From Pterobdella sp. o SKG-2022 (taxonomy: Eukaryota > Annelida > Clitellata > Hirudinida > Piscicolidae), in assembly GCA_964035795.1 (NCBI GenBank), contig OZ038321.1:28552807-28616806 (forward strand): 64,000 bases of DNA, given 5' to 3'. The notes below the pieces were generated by a model, which was not told the DNA's origin, searched no databases, and saw only the letters and a program-made list of their open reading frames with translations. The position numbers and the translations under genes are program-made. Of the stretch, positions 1-13,293 are shown in pieces (positions within the stretch are counted from its first letter, which is position 1; each line of letters begins with the position of its first letter).

Positions 1-248
1 CTCCTTCTCGTAAATGTGGTGGCAATGTTATCTCTAGTTATGATGATAGGTTGGTTGAGAGGGAGGGAGAGGTGGTGGTGAACTTAGGTGGATGGTAAGG
101 GGGGAAGGTGAAAATAGGTGGGTGGTGAGTGGTAGATTTGGGGCTTAATGGATGGGTATGTAATGAGAAGAGGAAATTTAGTTGTGGTGAAATGTGAAGG
201 GTGATGATAATGATGCATGTTGATGACAACCCCACAACTCCCATACAG

Positions 249-1163
<915 letters not shown>

Positions 1164-1962
1164 TCATATGAGGTGGAAAATTATGAGAAGAAAAAAAAGG
1201 AGAGAGGAGGTGTTGGTGGGCGTGTATCCATTGCATAGAGACTTTTCTTTGCAGCAGTATACCTGGAATCATGTGTGAATGAGATAAAAATGGTTATAGA
1301 GGGGCTTGCAGTAGTTTCAAAATAAAGTACCATCTTTGATACCTTGAGTAACAACTCATGCGCCTAACATACACGTACATCTAACACGCCTACATACCTA
1401 ACAACACACTGTGAAAAAACATACACATCAATACGAAAACACACCTGGAACTCATCAGTCCAAATAAAGTCCTTGCCCATACAGTTCGGAGAACAACCTC
1501 TGTCGATCACGTCTTGTAGCCTGTCCAGCTGGGTCACTCTTTTCTGAGGGGGTGAAGAAGAGGTAGGTAGTAAAAGTGGGTAAATATTAGTTGAAATGAA
1601 GATAATGTTTTTAAAAGTATGTTCCAATGTTTAGTTTAAAATTGAATTTAATATCGTTAGGCCAAACTTCACTGACACTCTCAGCAAAGCTATTTCAAAG
1701 CAGTCAATAGCAAGTGGTCTACTAGAGCAGATCAAAATGTCTTATAAATGATATAGAAACTCTTAATCGAGATCGAAACTTTAAACTCATATATTATCTC
1801 TTAATGAGCTTTCCAATAAATGATCTCGAAACAACCAGACCTCACAAACTTCCCCTTTCTGACACTCCTGCACGAACGTCTTGCCTACAGCTGGGTGGAA
1901 ACAGTTGTTTGGGTCATAGTTGCTCACCCCGTAGCAGTTGAAGCACTGCAGGGCATTGGTTC
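1164..1962 (-). CDS. GPI-anchored Ly6/uPAR (three-finger) domain protein, 5' exon not found
   Basis: Three exons join in frame: 1962-1841, 1543-1445 and 1262-1164. The product begins with ALQCFNCYGVSNYDPNNC, continues with VIDRGCSPNCMG, and closes with VYCCKEKSLCNG. This is the Ly6/uPAR cysteine pattern: paired C-x2-C at the start, RGC--C in the middle, and CC followed by LCN at the end. After the domain comes a short spacer and a hydrophobic tail (SSLLFFLLIIFHLI) running to the stop at 1164-1166. That tail is what a GPI-anchor signal looks like, so the protein is expected on the outer cell surface. The signal-peptide exon should lie above 1962 on the minus strand and I could not place it. 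Family members regulate ion channels and receptors or septate junctions; the particular role is unknown. Confidence 0.75.
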
Positions 1963-2895
1963 CTTGGGGGAGAGGGTTGGAAGATTTGAGGTTATTTTGA
2001 GAAGATGGTGGTTGAATTCGATAATATGGGTGAAAGATTTGAGAAAGTTATTGTAGCTAATAATAGTTAACTGTGGAATGGTCTTTCACAACACCGTTCA
2101 ATGTCGTGTTGAATTTTTAACACTTAGTTTGAAATAAAACATAGAGGCCTGATGATAATATAGAATACATCGGAAAACTTCGTCAAAATAAAAAATAAAA
2201 ATATTGCAGTGTTTTTATGGCCCACAATTTCGAGGCTAATTATCCACGATGAATAGAATAGTTCCACTATTTTATTTTGTGTGGTTGAGGTATACATACT
2301 CAGTTGTTACAAAACTTTTGGTTGCACAATTTTTTAATCTCAGTATTTCTAGAGAAATAAATTTAAATTCTCACCTGTTACGTAGAATAAAAACAAGACA
2401 CAGAACTTCCAAATCATTTTCATACTTTATCTTAAGTTTCACCTGTAGTGCTTAAAAGTTAATCTATAGGCCACATCATTTAGCGTTACATTATTTCAAA
2501 AGTTAAATGTCTTTAACTTTTTCTCAGTTTAAATTTCATTTTTATACTTTTCCACTTCTCTCAACAATCTCTTGTCATGGTTAATGCTTCAAGAGCGGTT
2601 TGGCATTATCATCGCAAGATTTGGGTGCTCCACCGTTTCCCGGAATTTTAAAATAACAATTTTTTCACTTGTTGTCTCAAATCATTTGTCATTTTTTATC
2701 ATTAAGAACATTCATTTTTGAAATTTAACGTGTTCAATTATATTTCCTTTTGAAAAAATGTGAAATTCTCATTGAAAACAAGTATGAAATTCTCACTAAA
2801 TGTGAAACTATGTACAAAATCAATTACATAAATCAAAAATTCCAATATAAGCAGAATTTTTTCATCGTCTTCTTCCTCCTTCTCCTCCTCCTCAC
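1963..2895. other. AT-rich intergenic or intronic stretch
   Basis: No feature recognised. The missing first exon of the Ly6-type gene and the missing last exon of the coiled-coil gene would both have to lie here on the minus strand. No strong candidate stands out. Confidence 0.5.
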
Positions 2896-4038
2896 CTCAT
2901 GCATTTGAGGAACGCCTCATCAACTCTCAACCAGTGCAATTCGTCGTCGAGCGTTTGGTTTCTGTCGCGAAACATTCTTTTAAACAAACAAACAAACAAA
3001 CAAACAAACAAACAAACAAACAAACAAACAAACAAACAAACAAACAAACAAACAAACAAACAAACAAACAAACAAACAATTAAACAAACAAACCAACAAA
3101 CGAACAAAAAAAAACAAACAAACCTCTGCACATACAACACAGCCTCTCCAACATTGATTGAAAGCTCTTGCAAGGTCTCAGCCAATTTTATGACGTCATA
3201 AATATTATTTTTATTATTATCGCCATTATTATTATTGATAGTTGTTAAAAGGTCGTATGTTTGCGTGAGAACTGTTCTGAGAGAATCTGCGAAATTAAAA
3301 TTTATAAATAATAATCACTGGGTAAGGAAAGTATGATTGGCAGGTAGCTTCACCCACCTACAAGCTCCGCCCCCTGCATGTTCTTAAGAATGATGGTATT
3401 GTGTAGTGAAGAGATCTTCAACATGAGTGACTCATAAAGTTGTAATGTTGTGCTGATGTGCTCCTCCATGGGAACCAATTCTGTTTCCTGTTTAGTAACA
3501 ATGTTGAAACATATCAACAAGTTGAAAATATAGAAACATCAACAACAACACAACTCAAGTCTCTCACATTTCACAATCAAGTCAGACTTCACAATCCCCC
3601 CCCCCCCCCCCTTGAGAACCCACCAGTTGCTGAGTGGCAGAACAGGTGCGTTTAAGAAGTTGCAGCTTGGCCACCCTGGCCTGAAGCTGATGCAGTCTCT
3701 CCACCACCTCCACACACGCCTGCAACAACATCCCTATCTGCTCCTGGTGTCATGGGGGTGTGTTAGAACTACATCATCACATCATCTATGACGTCATGCC
3801 ACCATTATCACTATACTGCATCACATTGTCCATGAAAAACATCATTTTATCTCACAAGCCATACCACATTACTTCCTCTCACCCACAACATAACACCACC
3901 ACCCTATCTCATCACGCTACCCACCACAGCCTTTTTCTCATGCTTAACAAAACAATGTTCAAGCTTGGCATCAGCATACACCAGCTGCAGATATTTGTGC
4001 TGGAGCAAGACATCCTTCTCAGTCTCTTGAGGGGTCAT
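2896..4038 (-). CDS. Unidentified coiled-coil protein, internal exons
   Basis: Four exons read on the minus strand with consistent phases. They are 4038-3949 (MTPQETEKDVLLQHKYLQLV...), 3743-3624 (EQIGMLLQACVEVVERLHQL...), 3176-3124 (TLQELSINVGEAVLYVQ) and 2976-2896 (MFRDRNQTLDDELHWLRVDE...). The last has a strong gtgagg donor, so at least one more 3' exon exists. The product is leucine-rich, charged and mostly helical, as expected for a coiled-coil subunit of a larger complex. I do not recognise the family. The acceptor of the third exon has a poor pyrimidine tract, so that boundary is the weakest. The start Met at 4038 follows an acceptor and may be internal. Confidence 0.55.
2985..3114. repeat. 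(AAAC)n microsatellite
   Basis: About 25 tandem AAAC units with a few variants at the 3' end. It lies in an intron of the coiled-coil gene. The open frames across it on both strands are products of the repeat. Confidence 0.9.
3597..3612. repeat. Poly-C tract
   Basis: A run of about 15 cytosines just outside a splice donor of the minus-strand coiled-coil gene. Confidence 0.7.
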
Positions 4039-4329
4039 CTGTTGGAAAACCTCACCATTTTAATATAAATATAATTAAAAGCCATTTTAATATAAATATA
4101 ATTTCAAAAGGTGCTTTAAATATTTGGAGATTTTCTATTCTCAAACACTTCATCACTCTCACACGATCACTCCATGGTCCTCCATGTGGATTAGGAATGC
4201 ACTCTATCTTTATCATTAGGCTGTTAGTGTTGGTCTTAGGATGTTTTCTTTGCTAATGAAGAACTTTTCCTAGAAACCTAGCTTGATGAAGGAAACTGAT
4301 AAAAAAGCCTGTGATGAAGTATTTGAAAG

Positions 4330-7300
4330 TATAATATGAAACAAAACGTTCCCAGAATACTCCATGATCCTACCATACAACATCACAACCCACCAAACCA
4401 GTTCCAAGAGAGGCAGACCTACATGTGGTCGGGATGTGTCCTCAAGAGGACCAAATCTGCCTCAACACCCCCCATCCCCTCTTTCTCTTCAAGAGAAGGA
4501 CCTCAAATCAGGCCATATTTTTTATGGTCTGCCTCCACCAAGACCTGGACTGGTGGAAAAGGGCTCAGCTGCTTCTCTCAGGAGATGTGGAAAGCAACCC
4601 AGGAACCATGTGGTGCTGTGCTATATGTACACATAAAATCACCTCATAGCAAACCTCCATCCAATGCAATCATACCACCCCTCACTGGATTCAAATTCTC
4701 ACACATCAAACTCAAATCCTACTCACCCTCATTCAAATGTCACACACATCAAATCCCTACCCCAAAAACTACTTCCCACATACACAATCTAACACAAAAA
4801 ACCCTCCACACACATCAACAAACCAAACCAACCACCCAAAACCAACCAACTTCCTCTTTAACAACACCAAACAACATCAACATAATACAGCTCAACATCA
4901 ACTCAATCACCAAGAAAACAACTGCTCACCCACCTAACACATAAACAAAAAATACACATTATCATACTACAAGAATCCAACTTCAACAGCAAACACAAAA
5001 CCCCACACATCCCTAACTTCTCAGCCATCAGACTAGACAGACCCTCATCCCAAAAAGGTGGAGGTCTGCTAACCTACATCAACAACAACATAACCTACTC
5101 ACAAATCCCCACTCCCACAAACCTGATCACAAACAACATTGAACTCATCACAACAAAAATACATCTCAAACACACCAATCTACACATTTCAAACGTCTAC
5201 ATCCCACCCAACACCAACAACATAGACAACTCAATCACTAACCTCTTCATCCACCTCACAAGCCTTCCCAATTCCATAATCACGAGTGACTTTAACGCCC
5301 ACTCACAAACATAGCACTCTCCTTTCACGGACCACAGAGGCCAACTCATAACCTCACTCATCCTTAATTCAAACCACATCATTCTCAACCAAAATACTTC
5401 CACCCGACTACCATTCAAACCAAATCAACAACCTACCTCCCCCAACATCACCACAATATCAGCCAACCTCACTTGGCAAACACTTAAAGCCTTGAACTCC
5501 GACCATCCTCCCATTCTCATCACATTCAAAAAAAATACAAAATACCCACAACTAAACCCCTCAGAACTCTCACTAACTACAAGAAAGCCAACTGGCCCCA
5601 ATTCACCAAACACATAGAACACACCCTCAAAAACACCCCTCTCCACAAAGACCCCCACACAGCTAACCACCTCATCACAAACGCTATACTCACATCAGAC
5701 CAAATAAACATCCCTGAAGGAATAATAAAACCCACCCACAACCCACTCCCCGAAAGCATCACCACACTCATATCGAAACGAAACCACACCAGAACCCTCA
5801 ATAACAAAGATCCCTCACTACCCAAACTCAACCAACACATCACCCACCTCATTCAACAACATAAAAAACAAAAATGGGAAGAGCACTTGAAAGCCAACTA
5901 GGACCACAAAAAAAAATCTCACATACTTTGGTCCACAGTAAAGGCCCTCAACCCCAAAAAACCTACCACTCCCACCAATACAACCATCACTCACAACAAC
6001 AAAACAGCCCACACAGACACGCAAAAAGCCAACACACTAAATAAATATTTTAAATCAACCACAAAACACTCCTCCAACCCCACTCACAGAATAACAAACA
6101 AACTCACCAAATCACTCACATTTACCCCAATAACAATCACCGAATCAGATACCATCCTCGTTATAAAAAAATCTAAAAATAACAACTCCTCAGGACCAGA
6201 CAATATCAACATCAAACATTTCAAACACCTAGGACTAATAGCCATCAAACACCTAACCAACCTCTACAACATCACAATCAACACAAACACCATACCCCAA
6301 ATATGGAAAACCTCCAAGATCATCCCCATCGCCAAACCCAACAAAAACCCTTCTCTCCCCTCCTCATACAGACCAATAGCCCTACTCTCTTCCATAGCAA
6401 TAACTCTAAAAAAAATCCTCCTCCCACACATCACCACTATATAATCCTCCCAACACACCAACACGGCTTCAGAGCTGCACACTCCACCACCACAGGCCTA
6501 CATTAAATCAATAACACCATACTCACTGGTTTCAATAAAAAAAACCCCCCATAGAACAATCCTCACTGCCCTTGACAAAACCAAAGCATTCGACACAGTC
6601 AACATCCACCAAATCATCCACAAAATACACACCCACATTCCTACAACAATAATCAAATTCCTGGCCAACTACCTAAAAGGCCGCCGACAACACACCTCAT
6701 ACAACAATCACACGTCAAAACACACAAACATCAAAGCAGGTGCCCCCCAAGAGGGCGTCCTATCACCCACTCTCTTCAACATATACCTCTCAGACATACC
6801 ACTACCCAAAATCAGCTCACTCAACCTCATCACCTACGCAGACTACATCACCATAACATCATCCCACCCCAACATCAACACAGCCACCCAGAACCTCCTA
6901 CCATACCTCAATGAAATACACACATGGGCTCACAATAACAATCTACAAATCAACCCTAGCAAAACCACCTCAACTCTCATGACCCCAGACCCATCAGAAT
7001 ATAACAAACTCCTGAACATCCACATCAACAACATTCCCATCCCCACTACTTCCAACCCTACCATTCTTGGCTTAACTTTTGACCCCAAACTAAAATACTC
7101 CACCCACACAGACAACACCATCACTAAAGCAAAAAAAACACTCAATCTCCTAAAACTCCTCACATCAACACACTGGGGAAAAAGCAAAGAAACACTCATC
7201 ACCACATACAAAACATTACTCCTCCCCATCATCGAATACTCCAACACCATCTGGTCACCCATCCTCTCATCCACCTCCCTCAAAAAACTCCAAAACGCAG

Positions 7301-7932
7301 CCTTGAGAACAATCACTGGCTGCACTCTAGACACCAACACCTCCACTCAGAGACCAAAATCCTCCCACTCCAAAACCATCTCAAACTTCACGCATCACAA
7401 CTCACACAAAAAGCCTCCCACCCCACTCACCACACAAGAATCCCACCCCAGATACAAAAAACAATCCACATTCAACAACATCAACTACACCCTAAGCATA
7501 CCCTCCTCCACCCAGACCACCTCTCACACAAATAAAAAACAACATGAAAACCATACACACAAAAATGGTACGACTACATATCCACTCACAACAAAATCTT
7601 CAGCAAGCAACCCCCACCCATTCATGAATCAGAAACCATCCTAGACCACCACACTCGCCCAACTCAGATCAAATAAATCACCTTTCATCCTCTCATACCT
7701 CAACAAAATCTCACCCTCATCTCATCCCTCACCTTCATGCCCACTCTGCCAAACACACATTCACGACACCCCTCACCTCTTCACCTGCCCCAAAATAAGT
7801 ACCAAACTGGGCCCCGAGAGTCTGTGGACTAACCCCACAAGAACGGCTGAGCTTCTCGACCACTGGACAGTCTTGATGGGGACATGAGCAGCACCCAACA
7901 AGACTAGGGTGCTCGGGGTAAAGAAAAAAAAA
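4330..7932 (+). mobile_element. Decayed APE-type non-LTR retrotransposon (Jockey/CR1 group) with a 2A-like motif
   Basis: Domains in order: an N-terminal segment with LLLSGDVESNPGT (4569-4607), resembling a 2A ribosome-skipping peptide. Next an apurinic endonuclease domain (about 4950-5550) with RLDRPSSQKGGGLLTYI and SDFNAHS (GDFNAH in intact relatives). Then a reverse transcriptase (about 6130-7350) with SYRPIALLSS, GVLSPTLFNIYLSDIP and YADY in place of YADD, followed by ILGLTFDPKLKYS. A C-terminal zinc-knuckle-like CPLC-x(8)-H-x(4)-C sits at about 7738-7790. A run of A at 7921-7932 marks the 3' end. Frameshifts and stops break the frame repeatedly, so it is dead. The coding strand is strikingly poor in G. 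The exact 5' end is uncertain. Confidence 0.88.
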
Positions 7933-8126
7933 ACCCCATCAAACCACACCACTTCACATCCTATAAGACCACACCCTCTTGCAACCCACCAAACCCCATC
8001 ACCTCACAACCCATAAAACCACACCACCTTATCAATCAGCTCCATCTTCAAGACAGGGTTTGTCAACAGATTGGCCCTATCCAAAGAGTAATCTGTATTT
8101 TTGTGTGTATGCAAGCTTAAATTTGG
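7933..8126. other. A/C-rich sequence between the LINE and the next gene
   Basis: Imperfect repetition of a motif like 'cccatcaaaccacaccac' follows the LINE poly-A. It then passes into the 3' region of the minus-strand gene. Confidence 0.4.
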
Positions 8127-10109
8127 TCAATAAAATAAGTTAAAAATAGACTCACAAGAAAATGAGTCAAGGAAGGAGGGAGTGGAAGGTTTGATGGTAG
8201 AAATATCCTCAGGTTTGGAGGGAAAGAAGTTGTGATTTGAAAAAATGCTGTTGGGAGTTGAAGCTAGCATGCTGATGTGAGATTTGGTGGGATCCAATGC
8301 TGGTTTGAAGAAAGATTTTGTGGGATGAGGAGAAGTAGCGGGTGGTTTAGTGGGATGGGATGATGTGAGGGGTGGTTTGGTAGGTTGAGGTGATGACAGG
8401 GGTGGCTTGGTGGGATGTGGAATTGTTTTTATCCAGTTTTCTTTCTTTATGTTTGTATTCTTCTTAGTTTGGGAACACTTATCAAATGAACCAGTCCGAT
8501 GTAGAATCTTTTTACTCAAACATTTTGTGTCAAACTTCATTTTGGGATTGTCTGATGTATTTTTAGAACTGTCTGATGTATTTTTGGAAATGTCTGATTT
8601 ATTTTTAGAGCTGTCTGATTTATTTTTGGAACTGTCTGACTTGTTTTTGTGACCCACAAAAGAGTTGTCCATTGACCTAAGGGCCTGCATGTACTTGGAA
8701 GCGACCACAACTGCAACATTTTGATCATCTTATCATTATCCATCAACATTTTATTGATTAAAGAGCTTTATTGGATAGATTGACCAAAGATTATAAATAA
8801 TAAACTATTAATAACCTTTTTTTCTTTTCTGAACTTTCTTCTTGTCATTTTGAATATCTGGTATTTAATTTTTGAATGTTAACATAAAAAAATTTTCAAT
8901 GATAAAATTTTCTTGATTTTTTTTCAGTATATATTAATGAAAGTTGAATTTGTTGAAAAGTTTAGTTTTTGAAAAATAAATGTATCTAAAATCTTCATTC
9001 TATGAAAAAATCAAAAAATTTGAATCAAAAAAGATAAAATAGATCCAGAAAATGTTGAGGTAAAACAGCTGGAAATCAATATAATAGAAACAAACACTAA
9101 GGTTTATTGAGAAACTAACACACAAAGCTTTTCGTAAGAATTCTAGAATCCAGAAAAATAAATAATAATGATGGAGCAGACAAACCCTCACAAGAGTCAA
9201 GCTTCTGTACACCTTCTAACTCACAAGTATTGTTCAAAAGTTCTTTGTTTCTCATTCTATTTTCTTTGTTGCTCAAGTTATTGCCAGATAATTTATTTTT
9301 GTCTGGCGAATCTGCTAACAATGCTTTGAACTTTTTCCTGTGGCTGCCCTCCACTCTTTTCAGAGGCTTTATAAAATTCAATTGCATAAGTTTGTAATTT
9401 ATAAAATTGGAATGAAAATTTTGAATCTTACTGTTTTCCCTTCACTTTGAATCTTTCTTGATGTAATTCTAGGTGAGAATCTAAATAGTATTATGATATG
9501 TTGACAAGTAAACCAGTTTAATTTTTTGAAAACACTTTTGAGTGTATCTTAGTAGCTATCTTGTATAAAAATTGTACAAAATTTATTTGAAAACATAAAA
9601 TGGTATTACTTTTGAGTTGGCGTTTGAGCGGTTCTAACATTCAAATTGAAAAATACATCTTCTGCAAAATTTTTTACAGTTGAGTATATAAATTCAATAG
9701 AACAACAACAAAACACTAACCAGTACGATTCGTCTGAGTTACTATTTCTGGCAGTAGGTCAGGTTTGGCCAACAACTGTTCAGCGGTTTTTTTTCTGAAA
9801 AAAAATGCTAAATTATTTTTAACTTATAAAAAAGGTAAAATTAATTTACTTAATCTGTTTTTTAATCTTGAAATCCGACTGTTTAGAAACCAAATCTCTA
9901 CGATTCATATTGGCGGTATAAAATTTGTAAATAAGTTTCAAGAATGGTTACATTTTATATAGTAAATATTTTACAAAAACTGAGTTTTTTGTGAAAAAAT
10001 TTTTAAATTATCCATTTTAAAAAATTCTCGAAACTAAACTTTTATTTTTAACTTACAACACCGCTTCAAACTTCCAATCACTAAAACAATACGTTTTAAT
10101 GTCAGTCAT
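8127..10109 (-). CDS. Unidentified Ser/Lys/Pro-rich protein, head-to-head with GOSR1
   Basis: Four exons are supported. Exon 1 (10109-10057) starts MTDIKTYCFSDWKFEAV and has a perfect gtaagt donor. Exon 2 is 9794 to about 9720 (KKTAEQLLAKPDLLPEIV). A third exon spans about 9370-9186 (KRVEGSHRKKFKALLADSPD). The last exon (8718-8127, TAA stop) joins it in phase. The last exon holds four to five KSDSSKN/NTSDSSKN heptads and then HPTKPPLTSS-type decads, giving a low-complexity basic tail. A linking exon between exon 2 and the third is probably missing because the phases do not match directly. It looks like a chromatin or cell-cycle protein, but I recognise no domain. Its start codon is 41 bp from that of GOSR1 on the other strand. 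Confidence 0.55.
9087..9118. repeat. Partial copy of a MITE terminal sequence
   Basis: AGAAACAAACACTAAGGTTT and the following bases match one end of the hairpin-type repeat at 59449-59605 almost exactly. No second arm is present nearby. Confidence 0.55.
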
Positions 10110-10150
10110 AAATTCGAGATTAATTATATTCTGAAATGATTAAGACTAAA

Positions 10151-12066
10151 ATGGTAGATTTTGGAAATGGCTGGGAAGGTGAGGTTTTAGTTATTGTAAC
10201 TTGTTCTTAAAATATTCGTGGAAGAATTCTTTTTTCATCTTATTTTACAAGCGCAGTAAAGTTTTTATAAATTAAATTTCAAGAACTGAGAAAACAAGCT
10301 AGAGAGTTGGAAAATGAAATAGATCTGAAGTTAGTATCTTACAGCAAGTTGGGCACAAACTACCGTAGCACTCCTTACGCCAACACAGCTTTCCCCTCTC
10401 TGGCCCACCGAACCCCTCACAAGTCTAACATACTTCACCCTCAAACTTTCAAATGGATCTTTAAATATGACCTTCATTTATTCATAAGGAGTTTAAAAAA
10501 TACATAAAAAATTCCATATTTAATATGACAATAAAATCTAATATAGAAAATGTATTTAATATACGACAGTGAAGCAAACTTGTCGAGTATGAGTGAAGCC
10601 ATGTCTCTTGAGATTGAGCACCTCCTTGCTGATGTCAGTATTTCATCATCTTTTTTCATTCCTTCATTGAAACATTAATTTCTTTACTTGGCTTATAAAA
10701 ACCCACACCATATCAATTAACCACATACCACTATAGCTTACAAAAGTGAATGACTCAATGTCTGAATACAGTCAGTCAATGGTGCTCAACAGCCATAATG
10801 CCACACTTATGCATACTTTACAGAGGTGTGAGGAGATGTGGGTGGGGTTTAATGTAATGTGAGGTGGCAATGTCATGTGATGTTGTCAGTAGCCCACAAT
10901 CAAAATTCCAACAACATACATAGACACTACACACACAGACACAGAGACATCTTGCAAGATTATTCTCATGAGTTCCATAGGACTCGTAGCAACATAATCG
11001 CTGTGAAGGAGAGAGAAGCTTTGCTGGGGTCCATCTACAAGGACAACAGGTGCTGCTCTTGTCATAAATATAGTTATTATTGCTATTTTTATCATTATTT
11101 TTTATTGAAAATTCAATGCCTTTCTTTACCTGCAACAAATCCAACCACTCTTAGCTTAGTGTGAATAAAAAACCATTTATTATTCATATTTTCATTATAA
11201 TGATAACCAGTTCATTCAGGCCATCAACGCAAGCTGATTTATATCTGAAAGAGCATCAACATCTCACCAAGTTTGTGGTGGTATGGTGTGGTTGGGTTAG
11301 TGCAGAGTGGTGTGGTTGGGTTAGTGCGGAGTGATGTGGTGGTGTGGTTGAGTACTGTTAGTGAGTGGGGCCATGAGAGAAGGGAGGGTAGTGATGGTAG
11401 GTAAGTGAAGTGATGGTGGCGAGGGATGGATGGCTGATTTGAAGCATGCCTTATCAAACAACATCTCACTCACAGCTCTGAAAGGATGGTCGATGAACAA
11501 ATCCAGTGAGGCCTTATATTTTGTTTACTTTTTTATTTATTAACTTCTCCGAATCACTCCACTACACCACAACCCTCATGGCACCACCCAGCATCGCCTT
11601 GACAACCAAAGAGAACCTTCAATCACAGAAGTCCACCCTCTACAACATGACACACAAACTCAACCACATCACTAGTATGCTCTCTTATTTTGTAAACTTA
11701 TTTTTCAAAAACAATTACTATTTATAGATACTTTGATTGTTGGCCCGCATAGCTCAGCTGGTAGAACATTAGACTAATTATCTAAAGTAACTGGGTTCAA
11801 TCCCATGCGGGCTGACAATTATAGACACAAGGAGTAGCACCCTGTGAATCATCTGTTGAGCTAACGAAACCCCAATATGGGGCCACTGAAAGTCGATCTA
11901 AAAAAAAATGATGATGATATGATGAATGTGATGATTGGCAGATAAGTTTCCTGTTCTGAACAACCTCATAATGAAGATAAATGTGAGGAAGAAGAGAGAC
12001 ACCATCATCCTAGCCTTCGTCATCTCCACCTGCCTCATCATCCTCATCCTCTTCCTCTTCAGATAA
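10151..12066 (+). CDS. GOSR1: Golgi SNAP receptor complex member 1 (GOS28 SNARE)
   Basis: Nine exons join in phase: 10151-10178, 10284-10422, 10570-10637, 10747-10825, 10939-11049, 11220-11270, 11476-11505, 11592-11674 and 11942-12066. They total 714 nt, or 237 residues against about 250 in vertebrates. Diagnostic segments are ELRKQARELENEIDLKLVSY at the N-terminus, LMHTLQRHRDILQDYSHEFH in the middle, and LYLKEHQHLTNSERMVDEQI. The SNARE motif leads into the tail anchor LAFVISTCLIILILFLFR-stop. GOS28 is a Qb-SNARE for ER-Golgi and intra-Golgi transport, held in the Golgi membrane by its C-terminal helix. The exon 2 donor (aa|gtctaac) is the least certain junction. Intron 8 holds a SINE. Confidence 0.93.
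11742..11909 (+). mobile_element. tRNA-headed SINE, tail type A
   Basis: The head (11742-11815) folds as a tRNA. It has a 7-bp acceptor stem (GCCCGCA/TGCGGGC), an A-box-like TAGCTCAGCTGGTAGA and a B-box-like GGGTTCAATCC. The anticodon-loop position reads AAT. The tail carries ACACAAGGAGTAGC and GTTGAGCTAACGAAACCCCA and ends in poly-A. It lies in intron 8 of GOSR1, same sense. The tail and the four other copies argue against a functional tRNA gene. Confidence 0.82.
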
Positions 12067-13293
12067 TCATCTTCTTCCTTCCTTTATAAACATTCTTTCT
12101 CTTATATAACCCTTTCTTTATTTTTCCAACTTCTTCCCTTTCATCATCATGTTCATCATCTTTCTTCTTCTCTTTCTCCATCATCATCTTCTCCCTCATC
12201 CCTTTTTGATCACTGATGTGAGGCTCTAATCTTATAATTGTGAATTTTCACAGTTTGTAGTGATGTACATAAGTGAACATGGGTATTACGAATGTTTTGG
12301 TAGGTAACTCACCCACAAAAGAAAATTTTTTTGGTTTTTTATCATTTATAAGCTTCCAATATTATTTCCAATGTTTTTAATCATTTTAATGGTAAAATTT
12401 TTCAAGATACTTCATATATTTCCATTTATGATTGTGTTCTGTGATTGAGGCAGGAATGGTGCCTCTCATGGTGGCAGGCAAGCACATATTATACAAAACC
12501 GTAACACAGAAACTGACATCCAACAACACATCACCCCCATGTCAGCATCCTTGTGAGGCATCAAAAAGTTGTGTCACTTTGTAGATGAAGGATTTAATGT
12601 TTTCTTTCTCGTTTCGCCTAATTCAAAATTAATTTGTCCAGTTGAATAAATTGGTGTAAATTTTCTTTTTATAAAGTGAAACCTTTAATGATTTTATCGA
12701 AAGTTTTTCTCAATTTGCACCACTTCTCAATCCTTCCAAACCGCTGTCTTATGTTGTGGTTACGTGCCTGTAGTAACCAGTGCTTTTTTCTTCTATTCTA
12801 GCTGCTGTCTTCTGACCATCAAACCATTTCACACTTTTTGGAGTTTCAGTCTATTCCTGATTAAAACGGTCTTTTTGATATTTTTTTTTGCCTTTTTATT
12901 TTTGTTCAAAAAAAGGTAGTTAAGTTTATGCTGGCTTGGGCATCTCTAATCGTTTTCGTGCAGTGTCAAGTGGTTTGATCATGCGATTAGCGGAGTATGA
13001 TGTTTTTTCTTGGGCTTTTGAGCAGTTTCGATTTATTTCTTCTTTATACCGAGTATTTTGTGTTATTCATTAATACTAATATTAATGTTAGTTGCAGATA
13101 AAAAACATTTAAGTGGCAAAACCCTTGTCAACTGTATTAAATCTTTACTTAAAAAAAAAATTTTTTTTTATGAATTGATTTTAACAGAATATTTATTATT
13201 AATATTATTATGTTATTTTATCTATGCTAAATAAAATCTCGCATGGTTTTGTTGTTTATTGAAATTTAAAATTTTAAGTTACATCTATAAAAA
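12067..13293. other. AT-rich intergenic stretch, no gene seen
   Basis: GOSR1 3' flank with a pyrimidine-rich CTTC/ATC region (12000-12200), then AT-rich sequence. The missing N-terminal half of RRP7 is not recognisable here. Confidence 0.5.

Noticed and set aside
2892..3201. Poly-Lys/Gln/Thr/Asn and poly-Cys/Leu/Phe/Val frames
   Set aside because: AAAC microsatellite artefacts; only the flanking short segments are likely exons.
11742..11815. Functional tRNA-Ile gene
   Set aside because: The fold is good, but it is followed by a SINE tail and poly-A and has several diverged relatives, so it is a SINE head.
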